The notes under the pieces were generated by a model. The model was not told the origin of the DNA, made no database searches, and saw only the letters and a list, made by a program, of their open reading frames with translations. Of a DNA stretch of 64,000 nt, positions 61,776 through 64,000 are shown piece by piece (the first letter of the stretch is position 1; each line of letters opens with the position of its first letter). Made by a program: the position numbers and the translations under genes. Origin of the DNA: Halospeciosus flavus (GTDB lineage: Archaea; Halobacteriota; Halobacteria; Halobacteriales; Halobacteriaceae); contig NZ_CP122312.1 of the NCBI RefSeq assembly GCF_029814175.1, forward strand, positions 496,001 through 560,000, written 5' to 3'.

Positions 61776-62632
61776 ACGTCGTCTCTGACGCCGTCGTCGG
61801 TGACGACGCGGTCGACGAGGCCCGTCGGCGTCGCGTCGTAGGCGGGGTTCGCGACGTCGAACCCCTCCGGTGGTTCGCGAATGACCTCGCTGACCGTCCG
61901 GAAGTCGTTTTCGAAGCGGAATCCGCCTTCTTCGACGATTTTGGCGCTCGACCCCGTGACCGTGACGGGGACGTCCGCGTCGGCCGCGGTCGACGCGAGC
62001 GGGTAGGTCCCCACGCGGTTGTAGAGCGTGCCGTCGACGATGCAGTCCATCCCGATGAGCACCTTGTCGACGGCCTCGGAGAGGTAGTGGCCGGCGGCGC
62101 TGTCGACGATCAGCGTCGGTTCGATGCGGTCGATTTCTCCGAGTTGGCGGGCCGTCTTTCGCCCGAGGTGACGCGGGCGCGCCTCCGTACAGTAGACGTC
62201 GAGGTGTTTACCCTCCTGTGCAGCGAGTTCGAGGGCTTCGAGGACGGTCGAGGAGTAGTCGTGGGTGAGGAGCGTCGCCCCGTCCTCGATTTCGTCGGCG
62301 GCGTTGCGGGCCGCCGCGTGCTTCCCGCGTTCGACCTCGTCGACGACGCGGTCGATGGCGTCGCGGAGCGCCTCCTGGGCCTCCGCGACCGTCTCGGGGT
62401 CGGCGGCCTCGACTGACTCCACGATGTCGCGCTGGGTCGTCACCAGCGAGGCGTGGGAGGGGTTCGCTCGCCGGAGGGCGTTGCTGTTGCGTTCGAGCGT
62501 CCGGAGGTACTCCTCGACGGAGGGGTAGTCGCCGTCGAGCAGGTCGCGCAGGGCGTGTGCGGCCTTCACCGCGACGACCGAGGAGGAGTGCGTCCGCATC
62601 TCGCGAATCTCCTCGGCGGTCTCGTCGATCAT
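61772..62632 (-). CDS. ribose 1,5-bisphosphate isomerase
   Basis: The 286-residue eIF2B-like isomerase has the catalytic Cys in [17 protein letters not shown] and the Asp in [15 protein letters not shown]. It converts ribose-1,5-bisphosphate to ribulose-1,5-bisphosphate in the archaeal pathway for nucleoside breakdown. The ATG at 62632 ([16 protein letters not shown]) is the likely start; 13 further residues upstream are possible but less family-like. It is preceded by the 20-nt repeat array at 62707-62827. Confidence 0.88.
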   Translation of the reverse strand: MIDETAEEIREMRTHSSSVVAVKAAHALRDLLDGDYPSVEEYLRTLERNSNALRRANPSHASLVTTQRDIVESVEAADPETVAEAQEALRDAIDRVVDEVERGKHAAARNAADEIEDGATLLTHDYSSTVLEALELAAQEGKHLDVYCTEARPRHLGRKTARQLGEIDRIEPTLIVDSAAGHYLSEAVDKVLIGMDCIVDGTLYNRVGTYPLASTAADADVPVTVTGSSAKIVEEGGFRFENDFRTVSEVIREPPEGFDVANPAYDATPTGLVDRVVTDDGVRDDV

Positions 62633-62706
62633 ACCCGTGTGGTGCGCCGACGGCGGCAAAGTCTTTTCCACGTCCGGCGGCGTCGCCGGGGCGATGGAGA
62701 AACACG

Positions 62707-62827
62707 TATCTCAGAAATAGGGCTGCATATCTCGCCAACTCGGCGAACAACTCAGTTATGCGGCGGATATACTGGGAAATAGCGCCATATCTCAGTTATC
62801 GACGCCATATCTCAGAAGTGGATGACT
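62707..62827 (-). repeat. six-unit 20-nt periodic repeat array before the ribose-1,5-bisphosphate isomerase gene
   Basis: Units begin at 62707, 62728, 62748, 62768, 62788 and 62808, so five intervals are 21, 20, 20, 20 and 20 nt. The consensus starts TATCTCAG followed by A/T-rich residues; the first, fifth and sixth units match it exactly at eight positions, while the second (TATCTCGC), third (CAACTCAG) and fourth (TATACTGG) are degenerate. The array is 75-195 bp upstream of the start at 62632. Two turns of the helix per unit would put all sites on one face of the DNA. Confidence 0.75.
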
Positions 62828-62880
62828 CGCTGTCGTCGAACACGTGACTACGCGGCGTCGACGTCGCGGAGAAGCGTTTT

Positions 62881-62966
62881 TGCGAGGGAAGATGCCCCGT
62901 GTAGGACGTCTTCCCGCACTCTGGCTCGGCGGTTACACCGCCTCGCGCCGGTGGGCTGTGGCCCAC
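62881..62966. ncRNA. three consecutive perfect stem-loops, candidate structured RNA or att remnant
   Basis: The stems are GGGAAGA/TCTTCCC (62886-62892 with 62909-62915), GGCGGT/ACCGCC (62928-62933 with 62937-62942) and GTGGGC/GCCCAC (62951-62956 with 62961-62966). They are followed after 8 bp by the 3' end of tRNA-Leu. The first 11 bases (TGCGAGGGAAG, 62881-62891) repeat the 3' end of that tRNA as seen on this strand (62975-62985). A non-coding RNA, a transcript end or an integration scar are all possible. Confidence 0.4.
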
Positions 62967-62974
62967 CCAAAGAG

Positions 62975-63057
62975 TGCGAGGGAAGGGAATCGAACCCTTG
63001 AACCTCTACAGGAGCGGATCTTGAGTCCGCCGCCGTTGGCCGCTTGGCTACCCTCGC
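62975..63057 (-). tRNA. tRNA-Leu (CAA anticodon)
   Basis: On the minus strand the acceptor GCGAGGG pairs with CCCTCGC. The anticodon stem GCGGA/TCCGC holds the loop CTCAAGA with anticodon CAA, reading UUG. The long variable arm (TCCTGTAGAGGTTC) and T arm (GGTTCGATTCC) confirm class II leucine tRNA. CCA is not encoded; the discriminator is A. Confidence 0.95.
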
Positions 63058-63184
63058 ACGCGTCTCTTGCTAACTCGTCGGCGCTTGAATACGCTTCGCT
63101 TCCTCGCCGGTCGGTCGGCCCGCCGCGACGCCCGGACTCGAGACGGCCACAGCACTTTCCGTCGCCTCGGTCGATTGTGGACGT

Positions 63185-63652
63185 ATGGCAGACCCCCAAG
63201 TCGTCGCCGCCGGTCTCGGCGCCATGAACCTCTTCGGGACGCTGCTGCTCGGTTGGATCGTCGTCATCGCCGCCGCGATATACGTCACCAATCCCGGCGA
63301 GGGCGAGTACGTGAACTACTCGACCATCCCGCTCGCGCTCGTCGGGTCGCTCGGGTTCGCCGCCCTCGCGGCCACGTTCTACCGCGTTCTGCAGGCGGTC
63401 GTAGCGGGGTTCCAGCAGGTCCCCGCGAGCGTCCAGCAACTCCAGGGACTCGTCACCGGGTTCGTCGTGCTCACGGGCGCGGTATTCGTCCTCGTCGTGA
63501 CGAAGCCGCTGGCCGACAGCGTCTCGCCGGCCTTCGAGCGCCGGATGCCCGACGAGCGTCGTGCCGGCTTCGCGGCCTACGGCGCCGCACTCACCGCCGA
63601 GTTCGCCCTCGTCGCGGGGCCGACGCTCTTCCTCGTGAACGTGATGCCGTGA
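63185..63652 (+). CDS. four-helix membrane protein of unknown function
   Basis: The 155-residue protein has four predicted membrane helices (FGTLLLGWIVVIAAAIYVTN, IPLALVGSLGFAALAATFYR, GFVVLTGAVFVLVVTKPLAD and AALTAEFALVAGPTLFLVNV). No family is recognised. It is convergent with the PHP-domain gene at the right edge. Confidence 0.7.
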   Translation: MADPQVVAAGLGAMNLFGTLLLGWIVVIAAAIYVTNPGEGEYVNYSTIPLALVGSLGFAALAATFYRVLQAVVAGFQQVPASVQQLQGLVTGFVVLTGAVFVLVVTKPLADSVSPAFERRMPDERRAGFAAYGAALTAEFALVAGPTLFLVNVMP

Positions 63653-63664
63653 CGCGACACCGGA

Positions 63665-64000
63665 CTAGGCGAGCGGGGACACCGCTTCGAGTCCGGCGTC
63701 GTCGAACCCTTCGGCGAGCGCGGGGACCGCGTCGGTGAGGTCGTCGGGGCGGTGTGAGTCCGTCCCCGGGACGAACTCGACGCCGCGCTCGTCGAGGGCC
63801 GCGAGAAACGACGGTTCGGGGTGGAGTTCGCCGTAGTCGCGGAGGACCCGTCCCCCGTTGATCTCGGGGCGGGTGTCGCGCTCCACGAGGGCGTCGGCGA
63901 CCATCGCGCGGTGGTCGTCGGTCGTGTAGCCGCGGAGTTCGGGCGTCCGTTCGATGCCGTCGACGTGGCCGAGGACGTCGAAGAGCCCCGAGTCGACGAG
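63665..64000 (-). CDS. PHP-domain phosphoesterase, C-terminal part (5' end outside the window)
   Basis: The visible 111 codons form the end of a polymerase-and-histidinol-phosphatase (PHP) protein: DVLGHVDGI (metal His and Asp), PEINGGRVLRDYGELHPEPS and EFVPGTDSHRPDDL (metal Asp and His). The order fits the HisJ-like or PHP metal-dependent phosphoesterase group. The reading frame runs open to the window edge. Confidence 0.82.
   Translation of the reverse strand, partial: LVDSGLFDVLGHVDGIERTPELRGYTTDDHRAMVADALVERDTRPEINGGRVLRDYGELHPEPSFLAALDERGVEFVPGTDSHRPDDLTDAVPALAEGFDDAGLEAVSPLA

Larger units (their letters stand above)
62633..62974. other. 342-bp intergenic region with repeat array and hairpins
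   Basis: It lies upstream of the isomerase gene and contains, left to right, a GC-rich stretch, a six-unit 20-nt array (62707-62827), a T-rich GCGTTTTTG and three stem-loops (62881-62966). No protein is supported. Confidence 0.75.

Overview
The window is a chromosomal stretch from a halophilic archaeon (class Halobacteria). The evidence is the high GC content, the strong G/C third-position preference, the very acidic proteins, the AT-rich TATA boxes 25-30 nt before leaderless starts, and marker genes: archaeal Sm1 and rL37e, PriS, Gins51, Cdc48, archease/RtcB, aMBF1, DUF63, Bat-type HTH_10 regulators and a Tat-lipoprotein ABC transporter. The species cannot be named from the sequence alone.

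Layout. 1-8832: a HAD-like protein that has lost its nucleophile, a small zinc protein, a five-gene oligopeptide-type ABC transporter operon (1155-7677) and a ring-cleaving-type dioxygenase. 8833-16453: an accessory island. It holds a frame-broken pseudogene, about 1.75 kb without genes but with dispersed inverted ATG-containing motifs, a DEDDy exonuclease, a PLD-nuclease/SF3-like ATPase fusion, two small unknown genes (one starting inside a 17-bp inverted repeat) and a multi-zinc-finger HNH nuclease. The island abuts the 3' end of a tRNA-Glu. 16918-29138: two MFS carriers, sensor/regulators with Bat-type HTH domains, a membrane-anchored HTH protein, a tail-anchored CxxC-repeat protein, and a pair made of a SipW-type secreted protein and an S26 signal peptidase joined to an HTH_10 domain, then a zinc metalloprotease. 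29238-36619: an M42 peptidase, Sm1-rL37e-PurF, a 1088-residue HTH/PAS/GAF/Bat regulator and a DUF420 protein.

36782-49362 is housekeeping: tRNA-Leu(GAG), aMBF1, AlaX, acyl-CoA dehydrogenase, serine acetyltransferase, HAD, PanB, a UspA-like protein, an alpha/beta hydrolase, an Hsp20-like protein translationally coupled to Cdc48, and the PriS-Gins51 replication pair facing Cdc48 across a 34-bp palindrome. 49428-64000: GNAT, DUF502, archease, DoxX and RtcB (with a codon-usage scar exactly at a known intein site), a UshA-like 5'-nucleotidase, a MonoP phosphatase, Lrp/AsnC, DUF63, an HTH_10 regulator, TrmB, ribose-1,5-bisphosphate isomerase preceded by a six-unit 20-nt repeat array, tRNA-Leu(CAA), and the end of a PHP-domain protein.

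Points most worth a second look are the signal peptidase/HTH chimera with its frameshifted SipW-type partner, the PLD-SF3 fusion beside an exonuclease in the tRNA-linked island, the 20-nt periodic array before the ribose-1,5-bisphosphate isomerase gene, the RtcB codon scar, and the inverted repeats that carry an ATG in each arm. All functional calls come from reading motifs by eye; no database search was run.
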